From assembly GCA_011503125.2 (NCBI GenBank), contig WWBZ02000082.1:1178001-1242000 (forward strand): DNA of 64,000 nucleotides. The letters run 5' to 3'. Under the pieces are notes generated by a model, which was not told the DNA's origin, did not search any database, and was given only the letters and a program-made list of their open reading frames with translations. This document shows positions 35,535 to 47,545 of the stretch, one piece after another (the first letter of the stretch is position 1; each line of letters opens with the position of its first letter). The DNA is from Botryosphaeria dothidea (taxonomy: Eukaryota; Ascomycota; Dothideomycetes; Botryosphaeriales; Botryosphaeriaceae). Made by a program: the position numbers and the translations under genes.

Positions 35535-38500
35535 GAAGTTGCATCTTTTTTAGAGGCCATTGGGCTGCTGCACCCCTCTGTAGTCATCTTTTATTTCACT
35601 TCCGAATGAGTGTTAGTACTTGTTGCACTTAGCCAAATCATCGCGCAAGGCAACTGTTCCTCTATAGGGCCTTGACTCATTCGGCCGAGAAGCCCGCCTA
35701 TCTCGACGGTAGGGTCTGGTTGAATGATTCAACGCCCCACGCACTACTTTCACACAAAAATTTTGCGGCGCTATTCATCAGCGTGTAGACCACGGACCGC
35801 TAGATGAGCAGCTTAGCGGTCCACTGTAGATTGGCAAAATCGGATGCTGTGTCTCCAGAACACGCGCGTCCAGGAAGAAGATACGGAATGGTGAGGCGGG
35901 AGCCGGTAGCATCACCCCAAAGGAAGCTGGATTCGGCAATGAGAACGGGAGTTGGTCAACGGCAGATGTGCTCTGCATCGTGGTCGCAGGAACAACGCAG
36001 CGAGTTTTTCTCTTCGTATTGCAGAATAGGGTTCGTATTCCCGATTAAGCTACACGGATGTATCTGACCGATGGTTTTCTGCTGAGATGCCAAGAACCAA
36101 AAGCCTACGCGTACATATCCTTTCATCACCCGCTCAATCAGCCTGTACGGAGGCAAGCCTGGATAGCTAAAGGTGAACTTTGAACATTCCGGCTATAAGA
36201 TTAGAGTATGACAGGTGTGTCTTAGGCGAAAGCTTGCCCCACCGTCAACCATCTCTTCTACTGCGCGATGTTGGGTTTAGAAGCCAAAAGTAGCTATTGC
36301 GTTCTCGAGAGTTCGTCCGGATCGAGATTTAGGATTAGGGTTGACTTTCCTAGGGTTTGGCCACATCGTCGGTGAGTCTCGCATGTCTTGCTGCAACCCT
36401 CGGTACTTTGGTGGCGCAACAGGGAACACGACGAGCAAAAGCACGTCATTAATCGAACAGCCGTGGGTTTCCGCAAGTGCAAAGAAGTAGTACGAGCTTG
36501 GCTTCTCAGAAGACGGAATTCAAAAGGAGAAAGGGATAAGGGTTATGATGGAAATGATTCAGAGCTCAAGCGTTTGCCAAGGGTCTGGGGCCCCGTCATC
36601 ATCGAAAGCACAGGGCGCCGAGAGAATTTCCAGAATAGGCACCTCAATGCCAAGAGAAGCATAGCATCCGAGTCCGTGGTTGAAGATCCGAATGAAGACG
36701 CGGACCGAATGGAATGAAACACGGCGTTTCGAAAAATTGGAGAGCAGAGAGGAGCTAATGACGACGCCCTGAGTGAGGCGCCAAGGAGGTGAGCTGGTGC
36801 CTCTCCGCACGCAGTACAACGAGATCATAATGATCGCCCAGGCTCGCAGCCGGGGGCAGAGGGCGGATTGCGGCGGCGGGTCATCCCGATTGTCTGCAGT
36901 TGATTGAGTGTTTACGAGGCGTTGTGCTTGCGTGTGTTTCTGCGAATTTTGGCTTTCCAGCTCTTCCGGGAGACTACTTTGTTCGAGTCGCCTGTCTTCC
37001 CGGCTGAGGCCTTGGCGGCTGGTGGTCTTTGCCAATAAAGAAGCTTGAAGCTTGTGGCTGCGAGTAATGGCGCTAGAGCGTTTCCCTTCCGACCATGTGC
37101 TACGGACGGGCGCGGATGCTCCCAAATCAAGTTTTATGGTTATATGGACAAGGCCGTGGCGTTTTCTTGGCCGGCCCGAGGCTGGGCTAGTCAGATGCGA
37201 GTGCGGAGAGTTCCACGGCAAAGTCAAAGGGAGAGAGAGTCGGCTGTTAGGCAGGCAGGTGGTGGTCGCCTTGTCGTGCGATGTTGCAATTGACTAACGG
37301 ACTGGGCACACAAGGGATCGCACAGCGCTGGAGGGTGCGGCGGACTACTGCCAGATCGGCTGCATTATAGCACGCACACAGGCCCTCGCCTGCGATGTTT
37401 TGGCGGGGCTGCCGTTCGGGGAAAGGCGTGCATGGAAGGGTGCAGGGTCGGATATCGAGAGCAGGCGCGGATGCGGATGCGGGCATTCGGAGTTAGCGGC
37501 AGGGGGGGCTCGGCGGGCTGGCCTGAGGCTTGTCAGCAGGCAGCGTGTCAGGAGGACTGGCGGCAGGTTGAGACAAGCGTTGCGAAAGAGCTTGCGAGGC
37601 CCTCCGCCCAAAGGGCACAGTGCTCCGGCACCACGGCTTGGAGCTGATGCGAGGAGGCAGATCCTCCCAATAAGAGCAATACGACTGGCTCGGGGCTCGG
37701 TGGGATGGGAAAAATCGCGCGAGGCCACAAAGGGATCAAGTGGCAGCGCCAAGCGGCAAATCAAGCCTTGGCCATTTTTACCTTAATTCACGACGGCGCG
37801 ACGCCGGCGCTGCTCCAGAACGCGTGCAATCCGAGATGGCATACGGCAAGTTCCCGACGCTGCTGACGGCTGAGCGGTGGTTCTTGCAGAAGACCGGGCG
37901 CGAGGGGAGCGTCGGATGCGGGCGACGAGGGCAGTGCCGCTGAGCGCTGGCGCGGGTGCTGGGCTGGGCGTGGAGCAGCAGCGCTGGGTGGGCTCAGTGC
38001 CGCAACTCCGCTGCAGTTATGCTTAACCAAAAGCCTAACTACCCAGAAGCCTTATCTTGCGCCACCGGGCTGATGAGAGATCGTATGACACGCCGCACAA
38101 GCCTCGCACAACGTCTCTGTGCCCCCTTTCGGCGATTGGGGCCCAGGGCTGGGGCGCGCCAGGCAAGGGAGGGCTGGAGGCGAGCGATGGCTTGCCGAGC
38201 CCACCTCGATGTGGAGACCGGCACTCCAGATGCTGGCAGCCTCCGTTGCGATTACGTGGCCCTTGGCACCAGGAGGCCGCTGGACCCGCAAAGGATGCGA
38301 CTCAGGAGCCGCGCAGACTTGGGAAGCGAGATAGCTCGTGTCATGGCCAAACACTACCAACGCGCAGCTGCCCGTCGGCCCCAAGGGCCCAGCGTCTCAT
38401 CTGGCGGGCGTGCGACCAGCGACGCTGTGCTGCGCCGCCAAGATTGGCGGATCTCGAAGATCCTGCCGGTGCTCGGGGCAGCGCACCCTGAGCTTGCACC

Positions 38501-39437
38501 AAAGCTGCTCGACGTAAGCTTAAGCTGACGTTTCTGTGTGGAGCCGAGCGGGAGGCTAGCCGTGCATGGAGCGGCCGCGCGCGCTGCCTGCCTGCATGCG
38601 GACATTGGCCAGCCGTTACGCGGAGGCCGACGAGGCCCTCGGCGCTGTGCGCGAAGCTGAGCAGATTCCTGTGCATCAGGGCAGGCTGCGGCGGAGCTTG
38701 GCGCCGGCCGTGTTCCGCGTTAGCAGGCTTGGGATGCTTGGATGCACGGGAACGCCGCGCTGCAGCGAGCTCGGCATTTCGTAGCGCGCCGCCGCTTGCG
38801 GTATCCTCCCCCAAATTTAAGGTGGATTTTAACCTTTTGGTGCTTAATCTGAGCGCGCACCACTGGCGAGCCAGCCCTCGCGCCCTCGGAGCGCACCCCA
38901 GCACGCTGCCTCGCCCGTCAGCCTGCCCTCAGCGCTCGCTGCTGGCCGCCGTCCCGCGACGCAGCAGGCAGGCAGCCCGCCAGCCAGCACGCGCTCGCCA
39001 TTCCCGGCCGGCGCCCTCAGCGCCCAGCCCAGCCGCACGCACGCAGCGCCTGCGGGCGCGACGCGAGGGAAACGCCGCGAAGCTAAAATAAAGCTGATCC
39101 ACACGCCGCGGCCCTCGCTATCATCAATGCGCCACTTCAAGCAAGCCAAGGCCGATCCATTCCCACGATTCCCACGCGCCCAAGAAAAGACACATTCCTC
39201 CCCATGCACCACCGTGCCTTTCGTCAATCAGCTTTTATCCGCGCCGCGCCCGCCCAACACCGCCTTTCGTAACTTTCTCTTGGCTGCGCCCTTGGCTCAA
39301 GACACAAGACTTCCCGCGCACCCATGTGCTCGCCCGACCCGCCGGCTTGACCTGCAACAAAACTGCCTCCGCCGCGCCGCTCCCACACACTCTCGCACGC
39401 TCATCTCCCAGCCGGAGCGCGCAAGCTTAACGCGACG

Positions 39438-39662
39438 GTAAGTGCAATCTTGCAACTCTATTCTTGTTTCATCGCTCCCGCTGCCTCCCGCGCGAGGAAT
39501 ATCGTGGTCCAAGCCTTGGCCCCAGCCCAGCCCCAGCGGACACCGTATCCGCACGGTCTTGGTCGCGCTTATTGTTGGCCCTAATTATGGTTCTCTGAGT
39601 CAACTTAAATCCATTCTAGCTCGCTTCCACCGCGCCTTGGCTAACGCTCGGTGTTTCTGCAG
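39438..39662 (+). other. Probable 5' UTR intron of the WOPR regulator gene
   Basis: Strong donor GTAAGT at 39438 and acceptor TTTCTGCAG ending at 39662, 225 nt, located about 110 bp before the start codon of the Pac2-type gene. Flanking DNA is pyrimidine-rich and noncoding, as expected for a fungal leader. Confidence 0.5.
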
Positions 39663-39768
39663 CTGGCTTAACCGAAACTTTATATCCTTTGTATCCCGGC
39701 TCCCGCCTTCTCTTCCTCTTCCTCTTTTACACCCTTTTGGCAACCCCACCGCGCTATAGTCGCGATAC

Positions 39769-41262
39769 ATGTCCGCCATGGAGACATATCACGGCCACGT
39801 GCGCACCCCCAACGATGCCATCATCCTCTTCGAGGCCTGTCGCACAGGCCTGCTGCCCCGCGTGCAGCGCCGCCTGTCCGAGAAGGAGCGCCAGCAGATC
39901 AAGTCCGGCTCCGTCTTCGTCTGGGACGAGAGAGAAGCCGGCATGCGCAGGTGGACCGACGGAAAATCATGGAGCGCAAGCAGAGTGTCTGGCAGCTTCT
40001 TAACCTACCGCGAGATGGAGGGCAAGCGTGGTGGAAACGGCTTCCCCGCAAAGAAGTCGAGCAGCAAGTCCGACAACGGTTCCAAGGACGGTTCCGACGA
40101 GGATGGACCAGACGGATACCGCTACAAGCCCGACGGCCTCATGAAGCAATCTTTCAGCATCACCACCTCCCAAGGCCAGCACCTCCACCTGATCAGCTAC
40201 TACGCGCGGTCCAGTCCCACCGCCAACGTTCTCATGCAGCCTTCGCAAGACCCAAGTAAGCATACACATGAAGCATGGTGAGCGGAAGCAATCACCACAG
40301 AGATTGCTTCAGCTTCCTGGTGGAGTCTGAGCTAACAGCATCCAGGTCTTCGCCATATCCGACCTCAGAAGGGCATGTACCCTGAATCGTCTGTTAACGA
40401 ACAGTCAAATGTCCCAGCCGTGACAAGAGGCCCAATGCCTGGCTCGCCATACACAACGGCACCGCACGTTGGCTCTCCCTACGCAAGAGCAGGCGCACCA
40501 CTCCCGCCCTACACTATCCAGCTCCAGCCCGGAACCTGGCCGCCGACTCCCCAAGGCACTCCTCCATACTCGCCATACCATGCTCCGCCTGCTGGCTACC
40601 TCGCGCCTTCTCCTCATCCGTATTACCACTATGCTCACCCAGGTTACCCGGCCGGAACTGTGTTTGACAGGCCCCCGCCGGGACTGCCTCCGCCACCCCC
40701 GATTGCGAACGGTCACCCTTACGCACAGGCTCATCTTGCTCCTGCTGCTCACCATCCTCCCAACGTTTCTCCGCGTGTCCAACAGGCTGCCCACAATGGC
40801 CACCCTTCAGCGGCTCCTGGCCTTCCTCCGCACCCGTACGCTCAGATCGAGCCCCCACAATCGCGCCCGGCTCTTCCAGCTCCAATGACCTCAGGCCCCG
40901 AACTTCCACCTGTCAACCCCTCATCCGCTCCAACCACCAATGGTGCCACGACTACTTCCGCACCAATGGCGAATGGCCAGGCAGACTCGCAAAGACCCAC
41001 TTCTACGGAAACGCAGCCTCAGCCTGCCGCTTCCGAGACAAATGGCAGTGCACCGCCCCAAGCCAAGACTTTCCCAAGCATCCACGCGCTTGTCAATGGC
41101 ACGACAGACTCAGTCGAGAACAAGAGTGACGCAAGCGCGACTAGCCGCCATGGCAGTCGCAGCCCCAACAGTGCACTGCAACACGTCAAGGAACGGAACT
41201 CCGGATACGGCGAAGACTCGAAAGCATTAAGAAGTCTTGACAAGGCCTTCATGGTCAGATGA
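39769..41262 (+). CDS. pac2: WOPR-domain transcriptional regulator, Gti1/Pac2 family (Pac2 type)
   Basis: Exons 39769..40255 and 40346..41262, 467 aa, intron phase 1. The N-terminus METYHGHVRTPNDAIILFEA, then LPRVQRRLSEKERQQIKSGS, VFVWDEREAGMRRWTDGKSW and SASRVSGSFLTYREMEGKR is the first half of the WOPR DNA-binding domain, in the form I associate with Pac2 rather than Wor1/Ryp1/Sge1. The second half follows: YKPDGLMKQSFSI, GQHLHLISYYARS, and, across the intron, SLRHIRPQKGMYPES. The remainder is Pro/Tyr/Ala/Ser-rich and disordered, as usual. Family members control morphology, sporulation and development in the nucleus. Two in-frame ATGs occur (39769 and 39778); either is possible. The gene is preceded by an unusually long gene-free region and a likely leader intron, both suggesting complex regulation. 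Confidence 0.94.
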
Positions 41263-42243
41263 TCCTTGAGGAATCCAATGTTTCTCTTGGGTTTCATCCT
41301 GTGGCACTTGCAGGCGCAAACTCGGTTCCACTTTCATCTGGTCGGTCACCAAGCCGCCATCTCATTCAGTTCAAACTTTGAGGAAAAAGGTTCGATGCAA
41401 ATCGCGGGTTTACGGCGTTATCAAGCGGGGTCCAAACGGAAGGCGGCGTCATCTTGTTTCATTTTGTTCATTCTTATGTGCGATTCTTTTTCCTTTCCTC
41501 TCTCGTTAAAGGCATGTCTCGGGACAAACGGTTGCATCTGGACTGGCGTTTTTGCTTTCGAAAACTCGTGCCTCGCTTTATTGCACGAGAACGGCGTTGA
41601 GGGTCTTGTTTCGTGGGCTCACACTGGGGTTTCTTTTCTCCTTTGTCGGAACGCACATGGGATGGGAGGTTAACTGTCATTATTTTCCAAAACCTTTTAC
41701 ATGCGAATTGCTCATACAGGCACCGGCATTTGTCTACCACTGCTTTCTCCACATGGCAGTATTGTAGGGATATTTCTTCCAACTAGATATATTGTTTGCT
41801 GGAAATACGGGCTGTGTATCTTCTTGTCGAGGAGCGCATGGGATTGGCAAGAGGAGAGAAAAAGGTACACAGTGCAGCCACGAAGTATAGCCAATGAGAA
41901 CGAAAAAAGAGCAAATCAAAATTCAAGGTCAAGGTGCGATAGTTTGTTTGAATAACGTTTTTTTTTCTGGATGTGGACAGCAAGAGATCGGCGATCGCCG
42001 TGGCCTTCCTGCTCTCTGTTATGCGGCGTAAAAGGGACAAAGAGGAGACGTGGAAAAAAGCGTATCGATTGCCGGCTTTTCTCGGGACATCTGAGTTGTG
42101 TCTGCGTGCTTGTTGGAGGGATGATTATCCGGGGTGCTGGGGGTTTTCCGTCGGGGCATCTTTCATTGCAGATCGGCTTGGGGGTTGGGTAATAATCGTA
42201 CTCGGGAGCTTATGACGTAGCGCTCGTGATCGGTGGAGAAGGG

Positions 42244-42280
42244 GATGATGATAATGATGATGATGATGATGATGATGATG
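42244..42280 (+). repeat. (GAT)n microsatellite
   Basis: About twelve GAT units, one interrupted as GATAAT, in the 3' region shared by pac2 and the cytochrome b5 gene. Noncoding. Confidence 0.9.
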
Positions 42281-42511
42281 GTAGAAGGGCAGTGCGGATC
42301 ATTATTGGGGGGATGGTGCCATAAGATGACCAACTCTATTGTCGATACGAGGCAACCGGTGCCGGCAGTTGTTCTGAACGTATATTTTTATTTGAAGATC
42401 TGGGCATCTTTCCATCTCGTCTTTTCCCCATTATGAGAAAAAACATATACATCTAATGGCTCCATTCTCCCCCTATACATCCTGACCCTCCCCCTGGAAC
42501 TCCTTTGCTCA

Positions 42512-42512
<1 letters not shown>

Positions 42513-42542
<30 letters not shown>
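42513..42542 (+). repeat. (GA)n microsatellite
   Basis: About fifteen GA units ending some 34 bp before the cytochrome b5 stop codon (minus strand), so probably inside its 3' UTR. Confidence 0.9.
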
Positions 42543-42575
42543 CGAAGAAAGAGAAAAAGCTCGCGCTCGGTTTCT

Positions 42576-43055
42576 CTATAACTTCGCCTCCTCCTTGAGC
42601 TCGCCAACCTTGAGCTTGGGCGCATACTTCTTCAGCACGCCCTCGTTGTGGTACTGTTAACGTGGTAGCGCAGCGTTAGCTCTCATTCTCTCTCGTACGA
42701 TCACACAAAATCCAGTCCCGCAGTTTCTATTTTTCCCCTTGCGTCTCGCCTTCAGCTGCTCTTCGCTCTTACTCAGCTCGGGCTGACAACCCGGGTCCTC
42801 GTACGAGCATGAACTCCCCGTTCCTTATCATTCCCCACGTGCTGAGTAGATGTGTTGCATGCACGAACGGAAACTTACCTTCCAGAACTGCTTGCTGGCA
42901 TCCTTGCCGCCTACGCGCTTGAGGATCTTGGCGCCGCCCGGGTGCTCGTCGACGAAGCCGGCCAGCGAGTAGACGGACCCGTCGATGATGATGTACAGCC
43001 CGTTGTCGACCGTGTTGTGCGAGGCCACGTCCTTGGTCGTGAACGTCTCCGACAT
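42576..43055 (-). CDS. Small soluble cytochrome b5-like protein
   Basis: Exons complement(42879..43055, 42576..42653), 84 aa; the intron is 225 nt, longer than most here, phase 0. MSETFTTKDVASHNTVDNGL begins the b5 fold; YIIIDGSVYSLAGFVDEHPG contains the haem-ligand motif HPGG (His38), and the second axial His is His61 in YHNEGVLKKYAPKLK, directly after the intron. The protein consists of the haem domain alone: no membrane anchor and no fused reductase or desaturase. It probably carries electrons to an oxygenase or reductase partner in the cytosol; the partner is unknown. The 3' end converges on pac2. Confidence 0.93.
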
Positions 43056-46000
43056 TTTGTTCTCTGTGATGTATATCGGCCGAGGTTCTGGGAGGGTTTT
43101 GCGCTCGTGTGTCGTGTGACGGGGGGGGTGCGCGATGGAGAGGGATGCCGATGCGGCTACGAGCGGGACGGAAGCACTCTCGACAGTAGTTGGGAGGGAG
43201 AAGATGGGTTTGGAGGAGAAGCGGTCAAGGAGGAGATTGCGTGCGCGCTGTCGTCGGTCGTCGACTTAAAGGTTCGGCAGCTTGGCTTCGCGCTGCCAGT
43301 ACTAAACCCCCAGAATGGCGCCGTCAGTCGGTGATCTGGGGGAAAGGTGGAGTGAGATGAGCCGAGGTTCGTGGATTACGGAAGCGGAGATCTGGGCGCT
43401 GTGATTGGCCGGGTGCTCCGCCGCGGCAGAACCGTTGCTTCCGGATGAGTATTGCTGTAGGTTTTCGGCTATGCTCACCTCTGGAGTATAGAGACGGCTG
43501 GTGTTTTTGCGCTCTTCGTGCACTCATCGTTGACACTTTGCTGGCGGTGGGAGACGCTGGTTCGGGAATTATTTCCCTGCTGTTTCTTGGGATTGTCGAG
43601 GAGAGGGGGTCTCCTTCCCGGGCGGTCCAATTCCGTCCGAGGCGCGGAAAGGGCAAGTACCCCCAGAGCATCTTTCCTCTACAACTTTATCGCCCAGTAG
43701 GGCTGACCGGCCCACGTGAATCGAGCGCGAGTCCGAGTGTATGAAATCTGAGGAGCGCTATGCCTTGCGAAATGGAGGGCACCGCAAGCGACGCCTTCTG
43801 CGACCGCGACGGCGCGTGAGGCTACGCCGGCGAGACGCCCAGCTTACGTACCCGGTACGCGTTGCATGTCTACGTAAGATCGCCCGGTTGGAGAAGCTGT
43901 TCTAAAGGGGATCCGATGGTAGTACATCGGCAAAAGGGCTTGGCTACTGTTTGATCTGCCTCCGCGGTGGATAGGAACCGGGGTCGGCAGATGAGAACAG
44001 CTGTCGCAACAGCCGTTGTTGGTGGGAAAACCGCGGAAATTTGCGGGAAGCGGCGGTTGCGATAGGGGGACCAAGGACGGGGGAGCACTTGTGAGACTTG
44101 GGTCGATCTGAACCAGAAGATGGACCGTGAGAACCCAGCTACTTTGAATGCTGCACTGTATGATCTGCAATTATGGATTGCTTGGCGGTGTTTTGGGTCC
44201 GTGAGACGGAAACTTTTGTCGACATGGCCTGTTCTTGCACCCACGTCGTTGCGCTTTGTTATGCAGAGCAGTCCGAAAAGAGGAGCGTCTCGAACCGCTG
44301 GAAAAGCCACCAGCGTTTGGATCACATCCCCTAACCCCGAGCTCCGAGGGCGTGCACGATAGTGAGCATTTGCCATCTCAATGCCGCGCCTTCTGCCGCA
44401 GCAGAAGTGGACCGATTCTTGAGATGATCTTTCTCCTGAAATCCGCCAGTTGCCTGGGTTTACGCCGTCAGCCGAGGCCATTGATCCGACAGTTGATACC
44501 AGAAATCCGAAGGCCCAAGGCAGACAAGTCCGAACCAAGCTCAGGCTGACATGCCTCCCGGGAGGGCCTACTGGATGCAGAAGCCTTCCAGCCTGTTCCA
44601 CTGAGCATGTCTGGCCGAGGCTTTGATCTTCACCTTTCTGACCTGCAGTTACTTTGCAGCGCCGTCCATTAAAGTGCGGTGGAGACCAGTGTGCTATCGA
44701 GTGTGCCTGGTGGACGAAGATTAATGTCAAATCTGCATGTCATTTGCCTGTCCGGCAGTCAATCACTCCATCAGGGAAAATCCGGGCGAGCACTGTCTTC
44801 GGAGTTTCCGCTCTTCTTGCGCATGATGCATACTGCAGGAGGATTTTCCATGAAATTTTTCTGTTCTTCAAAGTCCATCTTGTGATAGTCATGGGTTTTG
44901 AGCCTGATTTTTGCGTATACAGCTCAGTGTGTGGGCTTATTAACGAATCAGGAAAGCATAACCATCAGATCTCTGCTCCCAAACACATTTCAATCATACC
45001 TCCTTCACCAACACGAACATGCCACGTCGCCCATTCTTCGCCTACCTCGCATTCTTAACGCTCGACGTCGGGACAACCTTCAAATAACCTTAGTACCCCG
45101 CCAAAATCTCGGATTCGCCCTACCGTCAAGCTTTCCAGCCCCTCGGCCCCAATTCTCCAGCTTAAACTTTTAAAGTTGATAAATTGTCGCTTATTGACGA
45201 GGTTCGTCTCATCTTTTTTCGTATTTACGCTCGACAACTTTAACCTTAGTGGATAAGATATCTGTACTTTCATCTTGGCGTATCTTTTCTTGTACCTCTT
45301 TGCCACTCGCTTGAATCGCTCGCAGCTTCTAGCGCGTTTCACAAAATACATCTAGCGACTTTGTTTCAGGGCTGAGTTATACTTTTCTAGAATCCCAAGA
45401 CACGGTGTTATGGTTGACGGCTGGTGGGGATGCCCATGCTTTGCTGCGGAGATCGTACCTGTTGTACTTTCTACCGGAGCCCTGGTTCAGGCTCACTTGC
45501 GCCATCGAGGGGTTCGCACAAACTAAAAGGGAAAGTCAGAAGGACTTTGTGCATACTGCGAACTTACTTACGGCCGCTAAAGTGAGGCTTTCTTTGGGAG
45601 CCAACGGCTCGTGCACTACTCGTTCAAGACATCTGTGGACTTTGTTATAGTGGTCTTGAACCCATCGGAGCTGAGGCCAAGCATGATCCTCTCCCAGGAA
45701 CGAAAACAAGCTATACAGGGTCGCAACTCTAAGAGCAACCCGGCAACCACCATCGGCTCTTACATCAACCCCCGCTCCACTTGGAAGTAGAATGGGGCAC
45801 AACCTAAGGAATCAGAGGAACGATTCTCAACAATGAAGAGAGAGCGATGAAAGAGCGTAGTGACATAGCAAGAGAGCATACATCATGCAACCAGCTGTCC
45901 CTATCGTGGAATGACGGCGTCTCTGAGGGGCAGCTTACGAGGACTGGCATTCTGATGCTTGCGTCTTCTGCACAACCACCAATTCCAGTTTCTCCCGTAC

Positions 46001-47373
46001 AGATTCCCAAATCCAGATCCGCATTCCTACCCCGTGCGGTGGAATTCTACATCTTCTAAGCAGCGTGACCGCATCATTTCTACATTACTCCACCCCCTCA
46101 CAAGCGCTATTCTCACACAGCCGCTGCCACCACGACCTTTCCCTCCCGCACCAGTCAAACGAGATCACCCAAACATCGTACTTGTTTGAATCACCACTCC
46201 CAGCCAAGCAAACTTGGCCTCCGAAAGGTCTCGGGGGGACGGGTCTTGATTGATGCGGCAAGGTCGAGATAGGGTCGAGACGGCGTCTGATGGCTCGGGG
46301 GATGTTGGGCGCTCATCAACCTGGAAGAAATGTGGGTACGATTAGATGAAGAGCATGTAACTACCACATTGAACGGTCTTCCGTGTCAACGGGTGATGTC
46401 AGGGAGTACGACGATGACGGCTGGGGAGAGACGTTCTCTAGATTCCTATCATTCTCAATATTTGACGAGCTTCTGCTGGGCAGCAAAAGACTTGAGGTGA
46501 GCTGTTTGAGGCCGTTCGCTTTGGTGGAGTTGCTCCGCTGCAAAGTGACCAGATGGAATAGCGCGCCCGAAAGGGTGAGAGAGAGGTATGCACCGGTCGA
46601 GCAGGCACTGGGACAGTTGTGCTGTAGTCGTCGTGCATCTCCAACCCTCCTCCACCGCTCTCTTGCAAAACAGGTCAACGTCATCAACGCCTTCGCTCGC
46701 GGGCCCGGTAGCCAGTTGTGCCCCCGATCCTCTTGAATCGGTTCACGCAGGATCAAAAGCTCTTCGGCTTCCTCCGCTCCTCCGAGGCTAGTATTCAGAG
46801 ATCCCCCAGCAGTCCATCCTCACGCACCTCCATCATCGGTGCGGCAGTCAAGATGCTCGTACTCGGCTCCGCCGGCACCAATTCATTCTTCCCCCCACAT
46901 CATACCACCCCACTTCTTCGCTTCAATATTCCAAAATAACGCATCCGGCAAACGCCGCAAGATCAAAACTATTGCAAGCGCACGATCCGCCTACCCTGAT
47001 ACTACATCTGCATCCGCATTGAGGGCGAACAGGATCGTGAAGCTGACGTGCTAGTCCCCGGGCACTGGTGTGTCGCTGCAATGCGCCAACTCGTTCCGTG
47101 CATCTGTTAGCTGTCTGAGGCGCCGCGGCGAGTCCAAATCCATCGTGACTTCGCGAGGAGGTCAGGCAGCTGTGAGAAGGGCGTTGCGGCGGATTCCCCT
47201 GTAGCTGGGCCTCCGGCTCTGGCGTAGAGTGACTCAGAAGTCGTTGCTGATACAGAGCTGTGTACAATGCTTCTCAGGTTCGGCTCATGCGGATCAGGCA
47301 GCGCATGTGACAACGGCTGCAGGAATTTGTAACTGCACGAGGGCAGTCTCGGGCACGAGGATTAACGCGTAGG
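43056..47373. other. Gene desert, left part (4.3 kb)
   Basis: No gene could be supported. A minus-strand frame of 286 codons (43870-44730) is open but shows no domain, no intron logic and unremarkable composition. The section 45.16-45.36 kb is clearly AT-rich, with repeated CAACTTTAA/AACCTTAGT-like words, which could reflect repeat-induced mutation of old transposons. Microsatellites are absent. Confidence 0.4.
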
Positions 47374-47545
47374 CTGTGAAAGTCTTCATCCGATCGTAAG
47401 TGTGTCGTAAGACTAGTTGCACTTACATCTGGATGAATGCCTCCACTCCACACGGGTAGGGGATGTTGCAATATGTAGCTGCGAGAAATGCGTTCTTGCG
47501 ACGCCAGCCTGCAGAATCTGAGCTTGAGGGGCACTGTACAAGGCA
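47374..47545. repeat. Inverted-repeat element with flanking segment, related to 33.8 kb
   Basis: The right arm at about 47426-47450, read on the minus strand, is GAGTGGAGGCATTCATCCAG; a degenerate left arm GTGAAAGTCTTCATCC lies at about 47376, with CGTAAGTG after it. Together they form an element of about 77 bp. To the right, the next 95 bp align with the segment beside the palindrome at 33.8 kb. The pair suggests ends of a larger degenerate transposon as well as the short form. Confidence 0.6.

Larger units (their letters stand above)
33598..39437. other. Gene desert, 5.8 kb, with repeat elements
   Basis: No gene could be supported. The left half (33.6-36.3 kb) is AT-richer and holds inverted-repeat elements (listed separately). 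The right half (36.9-39.4 kb) is GC-rich and probably belongs to the extended upstream region of the WOPR regulator gene. Frames such as 36559-37227 (minus) and 38341-38904 (minus) have no domain and overlap open frames on the other strand. Confidence 0.45.
41263..42575. other. Convergent intergenic stretch, 1.3 kb, with two microsatellites
   Basis: Lies between the 3' ends of pac2 and the cytochrome b5 gene. It contains a (GAT)n tract at about 42244-42280 and a (GA)n tract at about 42513-42542. No gene seen; frames under 140 codons and without domains. Confidence 0.5.

Noticed and set aside
43870..44730. 286-codon minus-strand frame in the second desert
   Set aside because: Open but without domain, signal, intron signals or coding-like blocks; a chance frame or very old relic.
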